From Ga0077527 sp038106575 (GTDB lineage Bacteria > Pseudomonadota > Gammaproteobacteria > Burkholderiales > SG8-41): a stretch of 12,240 nt of DNA. Shown piece after piece: positions 6,345 to 12,240 of the stretch (positions within the stretch are counted from its first letter, which is position 1; each line of letters begins with the position of its first letter). The stretch is from NCBI GenBank assembly GCA_038106575.1, contig JAYOED010000066.1, positions 1-12,240 on the forward strand, written 5' to 3'. The notes under the pieces were generated by a model. That model ran no database searches. It was not told the DNA's origin and saw only the letters and a program-made list of their open reading frames with translations. Position numbers and translations under genes: made by a program.

Positions 6345-7724
6345 ATGCCCGGATTGTCGATTTTTAGACGTTTCTATTCCCTGCTGTGGATGACGCTGGG
6401 GTTGCTGTTACCCACCGCCGCCTTTGCCCAGCAGACCGCGGAAGTGCGGCCGCTGCCCACCCTCGCGCCGCTGGTCAACCAGGTAACCCCGGCAGTGGTC
6501 AACATTTCCGTAGTCACCCGGGCGCCAATGGAGGAAAACCCGCTATTCAGGGATCCGTTTTTCCGTCGTTTTTTCAATCTGCCCGACATACCGCAACGCA
6601 AGGAACAGGCCGCCGGCTCTGGCGTCATCGTTGATGCGATCCGCGGCTACGTACTGACGAACAATCACGTCATCAAGGATGCGGAACAGATCGTAGTCAC
6701 CCTAAAAGACCGGCGGCAGTTTCCCGCAAAGCTGATCGGCACCGATCCCGGCACCGACATAGCGGTATTGCAGATCAGCGCATCCCGCCTGAGTGCACTG
6801 CGCATCGGTGATTCCGATGCTCTGCAGGTTGGCGATCACGTGCTGGCCATCGGTAACCCGTTCGGCATCGGCCAGACCGTCACTTCCGGCATCGTCAGCG
6901 CTCTAGGGCGCAGCGGACTGTCGGTCGAGGGCTATGAGGACTTTATCCAGACCGACGCCTCGATCAACCCCGGAAACTCCGGAGGCGCGCTGGTCAACCT
7001 TCGCGGCGAACTGATCGGTATCAACACGGCAATCATCGGTCCCGCCGGCAGCAATGTCGGCATCGGCTTCGCCGTGCCGTCGATCATGGCGCGTGCGGTG
7101 ATGGAACAGATCGTGCGTTACGGCGAGGTACGACGTGGACGTCTCGGCATTGAAATGGCCGACATCCCGCCGGATGCGCTGCAGAAACTGCGCCTGGCTT
7201 CGCTGGATGGCGCACTGCTCGCAAAAGTACAGACCGGATCTCCCGCCGATCAAGCCGGCCTGCGGCCCGGCGATGTGGTCACGGCCGTCAATGGCCGCGC
7301 CATCCGCAGCGCCAGCGAGTTGCGCGCGCGGCTCGGATTGACGCCCGTGGGTCAAGAAGTCGAATTGCAGGTGACGCGGAAAGATGGCAGCCAGCGTATT
7401 CGAGTGCGCATCGCAGCCCCACAGGAAGCCGCAGACAGTGAAGGCCAGCCTGTAGCACAGTTACCGGGCCTGCGCGTGATCGAGATCGAACGCGGCAGCC
7501 CGCTGTTTCAGCGCCTACGCGGCGGCGGACTGGTGGTATCCGCAGTTGAGGCCGGAAGTGGCGCGTTGCGGGCCGGATTCAGGCCCGGTGACATAATTTA
7601 CGCAGTCAACCGCAGACGGCTACAGTCCCTGAAGGAATTCCAGACCAGGCTACGCTCCGCCGAGGGTGGTTATGCCGTCAGCCTGCTGCGCGGCGATTTC
7701 AACCTGACCATCTTCCTGCGCTGA
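6345..7724 (+). CDS. degQ: DegQ-type Do family periplasmic serine endoprotease
   Basis: A 459-residue HtrA/Do protease that degrades or protects misfolded envelope proteins in the periplasm. Residues 1-28 form a signal peptide (hydrophobic MTLGLLLPTAAFA, cleavage before QQ). The trypsin-like domain carries the whole catalytic triad: His108 in LTNNHVI, Asp138 in GTDIAVLQI and Ser212 in GNSGGAL. NPFGIGQTVTSGIVSALGRSG (171-191) and ELIGINTAIIGPAG match DegQ closely. Two PDZ domains follow (about 262-358 with GSPADQAGLRPGD, and about 374-456 with GALRAGFRPGD). The loop after residue 60 is short, as in DegQ and unlike the long Q-linker of DegP. Only 63 bp separate it from the membrane spermidine-synthase-like gene and no terminator lies between, so co-transcription is possible. 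No Shine-Dalgarno is visible before the ATG. Its stop lies 7 bp from the stop of the convergent MFS gene. Confidence 0.95.
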   Translation: MPGLSIFRRFYSLLWMTLGLLLPTAAFAQQTAEVRPLPTLAPLVNQVTPAVVNISVVTRAPMEENPLFRDPFFRRFFNLPDIPQRKEQAAGSGVIVDAIRGYVLTNNHVIKDAEQIVVTLKDRRQFPAKLIGTDPGTDIAVLQISASRLSALRIGDSDALQVGDHVLAIGNPFGIGQTVTSGIVSALGRSGLSVEGYEDFIQTDASINPGNSGGALVNLRGELIGINTAIIGPAGSNVGIGFAVPSIMARAVMEQIVRYGEVRRGRLGIEMADIPPDALQKLRLASLDGALLAKVQTGSPADQAGLRPGDVVTAVNGRAIRSASELRARLGLTPVGQEVELQVTRKDGSQRIRVRIAAPQEAADSEGQPVAQLPGLRVIEIERGSPLFQRLRGGGLVVSAVEAGSGALRAGFRPGDIIYAVNRRRLQSLKEFQTRLRSAEGGYAVSLLRGDFNLTIFLR

Positions 7725-7731
7725 CCCGCGC

Positions 7732-8865
7732 TCAGATCCGTGCGCGCCGGACCAGCCAGCCGCCCAGGCCAAGCAACGCCGAATTCGACAGCCAGACCGG
7801 CGCAAAGCCGAACGCGGTACCGATGCTGCCGAAAATCAGCGGAATCACGAAATGGGTCAGATTATTGACCGTGACACGCACCCCCGCCGCCTCAGATGCC
7901 CGTCCCTGCGGAGCCAGCACGTAAATCAATGACATCGACATCGGCTGTCCCACGCCAACGCCCAGACCGAGCAGGAACGCAACCGCGCACAGGGCATAGG
8001 GATTCTCGAACAGCGGAAACAGCATGAACGTCAGCGCCGCTGAAAAAATTGCATAAATCAGGATTTCAACTTCACTCGAATGCTTGATCAGCCAAGGCAG
8101 GACGGCCCGAATCACGAACGTCGCCAGCGCAAAAGCACCGAGTATGATGCCGATCGCCGACGCTGACAGGCCGATACCGTGCCCATAGACAGGCATGTAA
8201 AAATTGAACAGATCCCACCCGGCCGAGATAAAGCCGCTGGCGATGAAGGTGTTCCGCAGTTGCGGGGCACGCCAAAGATCCATCACTCCTCCTGTCGACG
8301 CAGTGCCCGGGATCCGTGCCGCGGAAGGCAGAAAACCAGAGCGCAGCCAAAGCATCAGCAGCGGAATGACAGTGCAGCACGCCAGGATGATGAATGCCTT
8401 CAGGTAACCCAGATGATCAATGGCGAATCCCGCAACCAGCGGCCCGATGAACCCGGCCCCTGAAAATCCCAGGCTGACAAGAGCGTAGTTGCGCGAGCGG
8501 TGTTCGGCCCCGCCAATCCCGCCAGCGATTCCGGTTACAGTGACGAAGAAAAAATGAAACGAGGTACCGAGCAGCGTAGCGGAGATATAAAGAGTCACCA
8601 GCGACGGCCATATGACCGGAAGGCACAGCGCAAATCCGATGCCTGCAGTCCCCAACAGCATCGGCGGGCGCGGGCCGACCCGATCGGCCAGCCGCCCGAT
8701 GGCAATAGCAAAGAGCATTGGACACAAAGCATAGAGCGCCATCAGTATGCCGACCTGAACCTGATTCGCCCCTGATTCAAGCGCATACAGTGACACCGCG
8801 ACACGGCTGCCGCCGAAGGCGGTGTGATTCAGTACGATCAGTACCAGGGTGAGATAAATGGCCAT
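7732..8865 (-). CDS. Major facilitator superfamily (MFS) transporter
   Basis: A 377-residue integral inner-membrane protein with about 12 hydrophobic helices and little else, typical of a small MFS permease or efflux pump. The loop between helices 2 and 3 holds MFS motif A as GRLADRVGPR (57-66). The C-terminal half has GVGVGQPMSMSLIYVLAPQGRASEAAGVRVTVNN, which resembles the GxxxP-type and A-like motifs of the second half. Start choice is uncertain: ATG at 8865 is used here, but an in-frame TTG at 8874, three codons upstream, is possible; neither has a good ribosome-binding site, and an in-frame stop just upstream of the TTG rules out a longer form. It lies 164 bp after egtD on the same strand, so may be in the same transcript, but a stem-loop sits between. 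Substrate unknown; a link to hercynine or ergothioneine export is only a guess from position. Confidence 0.9.
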   Translation of the reverse strand: MAIYLTLVLIVLNHTAFGGSRVAVSLYALESGANQVQVGILMALYALCPMLFAIAIGRLADRVGPRPPMLLGTAGIGFALCLPVIWPSLVTLYISATLLGTSFHFFFVTVTGIAGGIGGAEHRSRNYALVSLGFSGAGFIGPLVAGFAIDHLGYLKAFIILACCTVIPLLMLWLRSGFLPSAARIPGTASTGGVMDLWRAPQLRNTFIASGFISAGWDLFNFYMPVYGHGIGLSASAIGIILGAFALATFVIRAVLPWLIKHSSEVEILIYAIFSAALTFMLFPLFENPYALCAVAFLLGLGVGVGQPMSMSLIYVLAPQGRASEAAGVRVTVNNLTHFVIPLIFGSIGTAFGFAPVWLSNSALLGLGGWLVRRARI

Positions 8866-8970
8866 GCGGTTCAATGATGCTCAGGATGCGTTATGCAATA
8901 GCCCCGATGCTAGCACCGTCATCCGTGCTTTCCATCACCGATTCCGGATTGTACGTACACGACTGATGAA

Positions 8971-8998
8971 GCAGCGCATGACAAGAACTCATGCCTGC
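8971..8998 (-). other. Stem-loop between egtD and the MFS gene
   Basis: GCAG (8971-8974) and GCATGA (8976-8981) pair with TCATGC (8989-8994) and CTGC (8995-8998): a 10-bp stem with one bulged C at 8975 and a 7-base loop. There is no T-run on either strand, so it is at best a weak or processing-type signal after egtD. A 10-bp perfect palindrome TGTACGTACA at 8950-8959 lies just beyond it on the MFS side and might be an operator. Confidence 0.45.
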
Positions 8999-9029
8999 GG
9001 CAAATTCCTTATGCAAAATGAAATCGAGA

Positions 9030-9998
9030 TCAGGCCAACAGCAGGTGCACCGCGAAATGCCTTGCAGGATCAACCCAGACCTGGACGGGCATGAAGCCCG
9101 CCGCCTGTGCCAGCACCTGAAACTCTTCTTCCGAATATTTGCAGGAATTCTCGGTATGTATCCGTTCGCAGGCTTCAAACGTGAAACTGCGGCCGCTGAC
9201 TGTCACCGTCTGTGCTAGCAGGCTTTCCAGATGCATTTCTATGCGTCTAGCATGGCTGTTGTAGAAAGCGACATGGCGGAACTGCGCAAGATCAAAATCA
9301 GCGTCCAGTTCACGGTTAATCCGCCGCAGCAGATTTAGATTGAAATCGGCTGTCACGCCCTGCGCATCGTTGTAAGCAGCATGCAATATCGCAGGATCCT
9401 TTTTCAGGTCCACCCCCACGACCATCGCCCCACCTCTACCCACCAGGCTGCGGGCGCTCTCCAGGAAAGACCGCGCTTCAGCCGGGGTCAGATTGCCGAT
9501 AGTTGAGCCCGGGAAATAAATAATCCGCCTGCAATCGTGATAGCGCGCCAACTCGGGCACTTCCAGCGGCCTCATGTAGTCCGCGCATACGGCAATCATC
9601 GGCAAATCCGGAAAATCCGATCGCAGGCGCGCCGTTGATCCTCGCAGCGCTTCAGCGGCAATATCCACCGGAACATAGGCTTTCGGCCGCAATTCCTTCA
9701 GCATTGCGACGGTTTTTACGCTGGCTCCGCTGCCAAACTCGATCAGCAGTCCTCCTGCACCGAGCTTCGCAGCAATTTCGTCCACGCAGTCATGCATCAA
9801 CGCCATTTCCGTCCGCGTCGGATAGTACTCCGGGAGTTCGCAGATCGCCTCGAACAGTTCGCACCCGCGAGCGTCGTAGAAATATTTCGGTGCTAGCGCT
9901 TTTGGAGAAAGCGCGAGCCCTTTCAATACGTCATCAAGAAAACTGCCCGATTCGGGCTGCAGATCGACGAAAGTGAGCAGAGATGCCGGCGGCGGCAT
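9030..9998 (-). CDS. egtD: L-histidine N(alpha)-methyltransferase (ergothioneine biosynthesis EgtD)
   Basis: A 322-residue cytoplasmic SAM-dependent methyltransferase that trimethylates the alpha-amino group of histidine to hercynine, the first step of ergothioneine synthesis. Family blocks are all present: KYFYDARGCELFEAICELPEYYPTRTE (38-64), the SAM loop IEFGSGASVKT (86-96), PVDIA (110-114), YFPGSTIGN (161-169), GVDLKKD (195-201), AYNDAQGVTADFNLNLLRRINREL (208-231), IEMHL (253-257) and RIHTENSCKYS (279-289). The histidine-binding residues known from the mycobacterial enzyme have plausible equivalents: Tyr59, Asn169, Tyr209, Glu283 and Ser285. Length is normal. The ATG is 27 bp after the pbpG stop on the same strand, with no strong Shine-Dalgarno, so read-through from pbpG is likely. 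No egtB (sulfoxide synthase) lies on either side, which is unusual because egtB and egtD are often adjacent; egtB may be elsewhere or absent. Confidence 0.95.
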   Translation of the reverse strand: MPPPASLLTFVDLQPESGSFLDDVLKGLALSPKALAPKYFYDARGCELFEAICELPEYYPTRTEMALMHDCVDEIAAKLGAGGLLIEFGSGASVKTVAMLKELRPKAYVPVDIAAEALRGSTARLRSDFPDLPMIAVCADYMRPLEVPELARYHDCRRIIYFPGSTIGNLTPAEARSFLESARSLVGRGGAMVVGVDLKKDPAILHAAYNDAQGVTADFNLNLLRRINRELDADFDLAQFRHVAFYNSHARRIEMHLESLLAQTVTVSGRSFTFEACERIHTENSCKYSEEEFQVLAQAAGFMPVQVWVDPARHFAVHLLLA

Positions 9999-10025
9999 CA
10001 GGTGATACCAGTCCGCATGCCGCTT

Positions 10026-10892
10026 TCAGCCAGGCGAATTCGCGACATACCGGGCCTCCATCCAGCGCTTAATACGGTTTGCATCGCCAATCCGGGTCAG
10101 TCTTCCCCAGGAATCAAGCAGAACGATGATGACTGGTCGGCTCGCGATCGTGGCCCGCATGACCAGACAGCGTCCAGCTTCAGAAATGTAACCGGTCTTC
10201 GACAAGCTGATCTGCCAATCGCGACTGCTCACCAGTTGATTTGAATTGCCGTAACTCATGACCTGGCCGTTAGTCAGACGCACTGTGGTCTGCCGCTCTG
10301 TCGTGAATTCCCGGATCAGCGGATACTGGTGTGCAACCGCCACCATCCTAGTCAAATTCTGCGCCGTCGACACGTTAGCGCTGGACAGTCCGGTCCCATC
10401 GACAAAATGGGTTCTCGACATTCCCAGTTCGAGCGCCTTACGGTTCATTGCGGCGACAAAAGCAGCAGTCCCCCCCGGATATACCCGGGTCAATGCTTCA
10501 GCTGCACGATTTTCAGAAGCCATCAGGGCGAGTTGAAGTAATTCCCGTCGGGTCAGCGCTGTTCCTATGCGCAATCGCGAACGGGTACCCTTGAGCAGGT
10601 CTCGGTCTTCCTTGCTGATAACGATAGGCTCTTCCAGCGGCAAATCAGCATCCAGCACGACCATTGCCGTCATCAGCTTGGTGATCGATGCAATCGGCAT
10701 CACGTTGTCACTGTTCTTGCCGTACAGGGTGGTACCCTCGGATTGATCAATCACCAGAGCTGAAGAAGACTTGAGGTTAGGGCCGCTACTGGTTGTAGTC
10801 TTTGAAGCGGTTTGAACCGACTTACCGGCGGATTGTCCCCATGCTGGTCCTACCATCAGAACAGTTGCAAGAATTGTCGCCAGTCCACGCAT
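10026..10892 (-). CDS. pbpG: D-alanyl-D-alanine endopeptidase (PBP7/PbpG family)
   Basis: A 288-residue penicillin-binding serine peptidase of the S11 family that cleaves D-Ala-meso-DAP cross-links in periplasmic peptidoglycan. Residues 1-19 (MRGLATILATVLMVGPAWG) are a signal peptide. The three active-site motifs are intact: S69-I-T-K72 (nucleophile Ser69), S126-E-N128 and K232-T-G234. Flanking SSALVIDQSEGTTLYGKN, LLQLALMASENRAAEAL and HFVDGTGLSSANVSTA are typical of PBP7. There is no long C-terminal domain as in PBP5, which favours PbpG over DacA. The ATG at 10892 is chosen: it has GGGGAG (10904-10909 on this strand) 11 bp upstream and opens the signal peptide. An in-frame TTG at 10937 would add 15 residues but falls inside the -10 box of the likely promoter. 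It is the first gene of a pbpG-egtD-MFS gene row. Confidence 0.94.
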   Translation of the reverse strand: MRGLATILATVLMVGPAWGQSAGKSVQTASKTTTSSGPNLKSSSALVIDQSEGTTLYGKNSDNVMPIASITKLMTAMVVLDADLPLEEPIVISKEDRDLLKGTRSRLRIGTALTRRELLQLALMASENRAAEALTRVYPGGTAAFVAAMNRKALELGMSRTHFVDGTGLSSANVSTAQNLTRMVAVAHQYPLIREFTTERQTTVRLTNGQVMSYGNSNQLVSSRDWQISLSKTGYISEAGRCLVMRATIASRPVIIVLLDSWGRLTRIGDANRIKRWMEARYVANSPG

Positions 10893-10935
10893 CCGCGTGT
10901 TCGCTCCCCGGTTATTTTTGGCTGAAATCCTTTTC

Positions 10936-10964
10936 AAAATACAATGTTAGGTAATTTTTTTCAA
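10936..10964 (-). promoter_or_regulatory. sigma70-type promoter of pbpG
   Basis: On the minus strand, -35 TTGAAA (10959-10964), exactly 17 bp spacer, and -10 TATTTT (10936-10941). Transcription would begin near 10929, giving a 5' leader of about 37 bases before the ATG at 10892. The surrounding DNA is clearly AT-rich compared with the genes. Confidence 0.6.
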
Positions 10965-11011
10965 CTAATTCCAGCTCTTGATGTCCGGCACAGAACCAGG
11001 ATTTGGATACC

Positions 11012-11057
11012 AAAAAAAACTCCGCTCAGGACAGTGTGGGTTGTCCAGGCGGAGTTT
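11012..11057 (-). terminator. Strong Rho-independent terminator facing the minus strand, with no gene upstream
   Basis: Read on the minus strand, AAACTCCGC (11057-11049) pairs with GCGGAGTTT (11025-11017): 9 bp. Inside, GGACA (11046-11042) pairs with TGTCC (11033-11029) around an 8-base loop, with a small internal loop CT/TGA. The 3' arm runs into eight T (plus-strand A at 11012-11019). On the plus strand only three T follow the stem, so the minus strand is the working direction. It lies upstream of the pbpG promoter, and the nearest gene further upstream (11311 on) is on the other strand. It must therefore end a small RNA, act as an attenuator in a longer pbpG leader, or stop antisense reading from the response regulator. 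Confidence 0.8.
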
Positions 11058-11089
11058 AAAGAGGCCTTACAGTGATCCGCTCAGCACAG
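11021..11089. repeat. Direct repeat, 13 of 14 bases identical, including the terminator arm
   Basis: TCCGCTCAGGACAG at 11021-11034 and TCCGCTCAGCACAG at 11076-11089 differ at one position and are 55 bp apart. The first copy is the 3' arm of the minus-strand terminator, so the second copy, transcribed earlier, could compete for the same 5' arm. Confidence 0.7.
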
Positions 11090-11237
11090 ACCATCGTAAT
11101 TAGCTGGCCTCCGAGGAGGAAAAACACCAAAGTCGGGGCAAAATCTACCCTCATGGCACGTGGTCAAGATAGCGATACCCGCTTACGTCAAGCTTACTGG
11201 ACATCCAAGACCTGCCGGATTCGGACACAACGCATCC

Positions 11238-11267
11238 ATGACAGGCCATCCGTCAGTATCATATATG
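11238..11267 (+). promoter_or_regulatory. Candidate promoter of the response regulator-sensor kinase operon
   Basis: -35 ATGACA (11238-11243), 18 bp spacer, -10 TATATG (11262-11267), giving a start near 11274 and a leader of about 37 bases. Upstream, GTCAAG occurs twice in the same direction (11163-11168 and 11187-11192), which could be activator sites, but the 24 bp spacing is not typical for OmpR-family regulators. Confidence 0.35.
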
Positions 11268-11310
11268 GCAATTTGATTTTCCTGCACCTCCTAAACGGAA
11301 GTTTCACAAT

Positions 11311-11985
11311 ATGCGCTTGCTGATTGTCGAGGACCATCCAATACTTGCCGACGGACTGATCAAGGCCCTGAAGGGATCCAATTACGCCATCGATCATTCG
11401 ACGACCGGCGAGCAGGCTGATCACATGCTGGCCACGCAAAACTATGACGCCGTTATTCTCGACATCGGCCTTCCCAAGCTCGACGGCTATGAAGTGCTGC
11501 GGCGCATGCGGCGCAAGGGCTCAAAAACACCGGTGCTGATGCTCACCGCGCGCGATGCCCTCGATGACCGGGTCAAGGGGCTCGACCTGGGTGCCGACGA
11601 TTACCTAACCAAGCCTTACGACCTCCCGGAGCTCGAAGCGCGTGTAAGGGCGCTGATCCGCCGCGGTCAGTCCGGCGGGGGCGCCAACCTTGTTCACGGC
11701 AATCTGGTACTCGACACGGCGGGACGCCGCGCAACTATCAATGGGACGCCGATCGATCTGTCGGCCCGCGAACTCGGGGTGCTGGAAGTGTTGATGCTAC
11801 GGACCGGACGCGTCGTCAGCAAGGAGCAGCTTGGCGAACAGCTGTACGGATGGGGCGAGGAAGTCGGTGCCAACGCCATCGAGGTCTATGTCCACCGCCT
11901 GCGCAAAAAACTGGAAACCGCAGGTGTTACCGTGCGCACCATCCGCGGTTTGGGCTACCTGCTCGAAAAACCGCCGCATGACTAG
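11311..11985 (+). CDS. OmpR/PhoB-family response regulator (TctD-like)
   Basis: A 224-residue cytoplasmic DNA-binding response regulator. The receiver domain (1-115) has the acidic pair Glu7-Asp8, phospho-acceptor Asp51 in ILDIGLP, Thr79 in MLTAR, and Lys101 in YLTKPYD, all needed for phosphorylation and switching. The C-terminal winged-helix domain (about 125-222) includes LSARELGVLEVLMLRTGRVVSKEQL and the recognition region NAIEVYVHRLRKKLE, then TIRGLGYLLE. ADHML near residue 36 and the C-terminal RGLGYLLE resemble TctD, the regulator of tricarboxylate transport, more than QseB or PmrA, though QseB-like function cannot be excluded. GGAAG at 11297-11301 lies 9 bp before the ATG. Its last codons overlap the start of the sensor kinase gene by 8 bp, so the two are translationally coupled. 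Confidence 0.95.
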   Translation: MRLLIVEDHPILADGLIKALKGSNYAIDHSTTGEQADHMLATQNYDAVILDIGLPKLDGYEVLRRMRRKGSKTPVLMLTARDALDDRVKGLDLGADDYLTKPYDLPELEARVRALIRRGQSGGGANLVHGNLVLDTAGRRATINGTPIDLSARELGVLEVLMLRTGRVVSKEQLGEQLYGWGEEVGANAIEVYVHRLRKKLETAGVTVRTIRGLGYLLEKPPHD

Positions 11986-12240
11986 AACATGGACGCTGCG
12001 CAGCAGGCTACTGTTGTGGCTCAGTGCGCCGCTGCTCACGCTGTGGATTATCAGCACCCTGGTCGATCATGAAGTCGCCAAAGGCTTCGTGAACTTGAAT
12101 TATGACCGCGCCCTGCTGGAGACCGCACTGGATCTTGGCCGTAACGTTAGGGAAGCCAACAACCAGCTGTACATCGATCTGCCGAAGCCCATCATCGAAA
12201 TGCTGATCTCCGGCGAACAGGGCCGTTTTCTCTATCGCGC
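11978..12240 (+). CDS. TctE-like sensor histidine kinase, 3'-truncated by window edge
   Basis: Only the first 87 codons are inside the window and the frame is open to the end. They form the N-terminal region of a two-component sensor kinase: a basic start (MTRTWTLRSR), one membrane helix (about 11-28, LLLWLSAPLLTLWIISTL), then a periplasmic segment with NYDRALLETALDLGRNV, LYIDLPKPIIEMLISGEQGRFLYR. The order YDRALL, then DLPKPIIEML, then FLYR is that of the 2CSK_N domain found in TctE-type kinases of Betaproteobacteria. Catalytic HisKA and ATPase domains would lie beyond the edge. The ATG overlaps the regulator's stop codon region (ATGACTAG). A second ATG at 11989 is in another frame and is not the start. 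The kinase probably senses an extracytoplasmic signal, possibly a carboxylate or a ligand-loaded Bug protein, but that is inference. Confidence 0.88.
   Translation, partial: MTRTWTLRSRLLLWLSAPLLTLWIISTLVDHEVAKGFVNLNYDRALLETALDLGRNVREANNQLYIDLPKPIIEMLISGEQGRFLYR

Larger units (their letters stand above)
11012..11133 (-). ncRNA. Candidate small RNA or leader RNA ending at the orphan terminator
   Basis: Proposed because a strong minus-strand terminator at 11012-11057 has no gene to serve. A possible promoter on the minus strand is -35 TTGACC (11162-11167), 16 bp spacer, -10 GATTTT (11140-11145; weak), giving a start near 11133 and an RNA of about 120 bases. It would contain a short hairpin GGAGG...CCTCC-type element (plus-strand 11108-11119, CCTCC-GA-GGAGG) and a copy of the terminator's 3' arm (11076-11089). 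No match to 6S, SRP, tmRNA or RNase P RNA signatures was recognised, and no convincing coding frame. The 5' end is a guess; the 3' end is much better supported. Confidence 0.3.

Noticed and set aside
6903..7355. Minus-strand open frame of 150 codons inside degQ
   Set aside because: It overlaps the catalytic serine and first PDZ regions of a clear protease gene and has no domain features of its own.
10893..10937. TTG at 10937 as pbpG start
   Set aside because: It lies inside the -10 box of the likely pbpG promoter, has no ribosome-binding site, and pushes the signal peptide inward.
11113..11119. GAGGAGG resembling a Shine-Dalgarno
   Set aside because: No start codon lies within 5-12 bp downstream; it is part of the short CCTCC-GA-GGAGG inverted repeat.
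11163..11192. GTCAAG direct repeats as binding sites for the response regulator
   Set aside because: Only six bases repeat and the 24 bp spacing does not fit the 10-11 bp spacing usual for OmpR-family dimers; kept only as a note with the promoter.
11072..11323. Plus-strand open frame of 83 codons starting at GTG, with GAGG 7 bp upstream
   Set aside because: It overlaps the response regulator start, has no recognisable domain, and its third codon positions are not G/C-rich as in the real genes.
1..12240. CRISPR arrays, insertion sequences, integrase sites, tRNA or rRNA genes
   Set aside because: No regularly spaced repeats, transposase or integrase frames, terminal inverted repeats or RNA gene signatures were seen on either strand.

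Overview
The window looks like a stretch of chromosome from a betaproteobacterium, most likely Burkholderiales or a close relative. The signs are GC-rich coding DNA with G/C-rich third codon positions, a Bug/TctC-type tripartite tricarboxylate receptor encoded beside MmgE/PrpD enzymes, and a TctD/TctE-like two-component pair with the 2CSK_N-type sensor N-terminus. No insertion sequence, phage gene, CRISPR array, tRNA or rRNA was seen. Coding density is high and nearly all genes are intact; only the two at the window edges are cut.

Region 1 (1-4130, + strand) is a compact catabolic-type operon: the 3' two thirds of one MmgE/PrpD gene, a second complete MmgE/PrpD paralogue 7 bp later, a periplasmic Bug solute-binding protein and a metal-binding cupin. 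It closes with a convincing Rho-independent terminator at 4101-4130. The likely theme is capture and processing of a carboxylic acid; the substrate cannot be read from the sequence.

Region 2 (4251-7724, + strand) holds a 676-residue membrane protein fused to a spermidine-synthase-like methyltransferase-fold domain, then a DegQ-type periplasmic serine protease with two PDZ domains. The protease gene ends only 7 bp from the convergent MFS gene of region 3.

Region 3 (7732-10892, - strand) reads, in transcription order, pbpG (D-Ala-D-Ala endopeptidase), egtD (histidine trimethylation to hercynine) and an MFS transporter. pbpG has a good sigma70-type promoter. No egtB lies next to egtD.

Region 4 (10893-11310) is the only long gene-free stretch. 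Besides the pbpG promoter and a candidate promoter for the response regulator, it carries a strong Rho-independent terminator facing the minus strand at 11012-11057, with no gene upstream of it to terminate. A near-copy of its 3' arm lies 55 bp upstream in the same transcript direction. This is the best place in the window for something undescribed, either a small RNA or an attenuator ahead of pbpG.

Region 5 (11311-12240, + strand) is a two-component system: an OmpR/PhoB-family response regulator of the TctD type, overlapping by 8 bp the start of a TctE-like sensor kinase that runs off the window.
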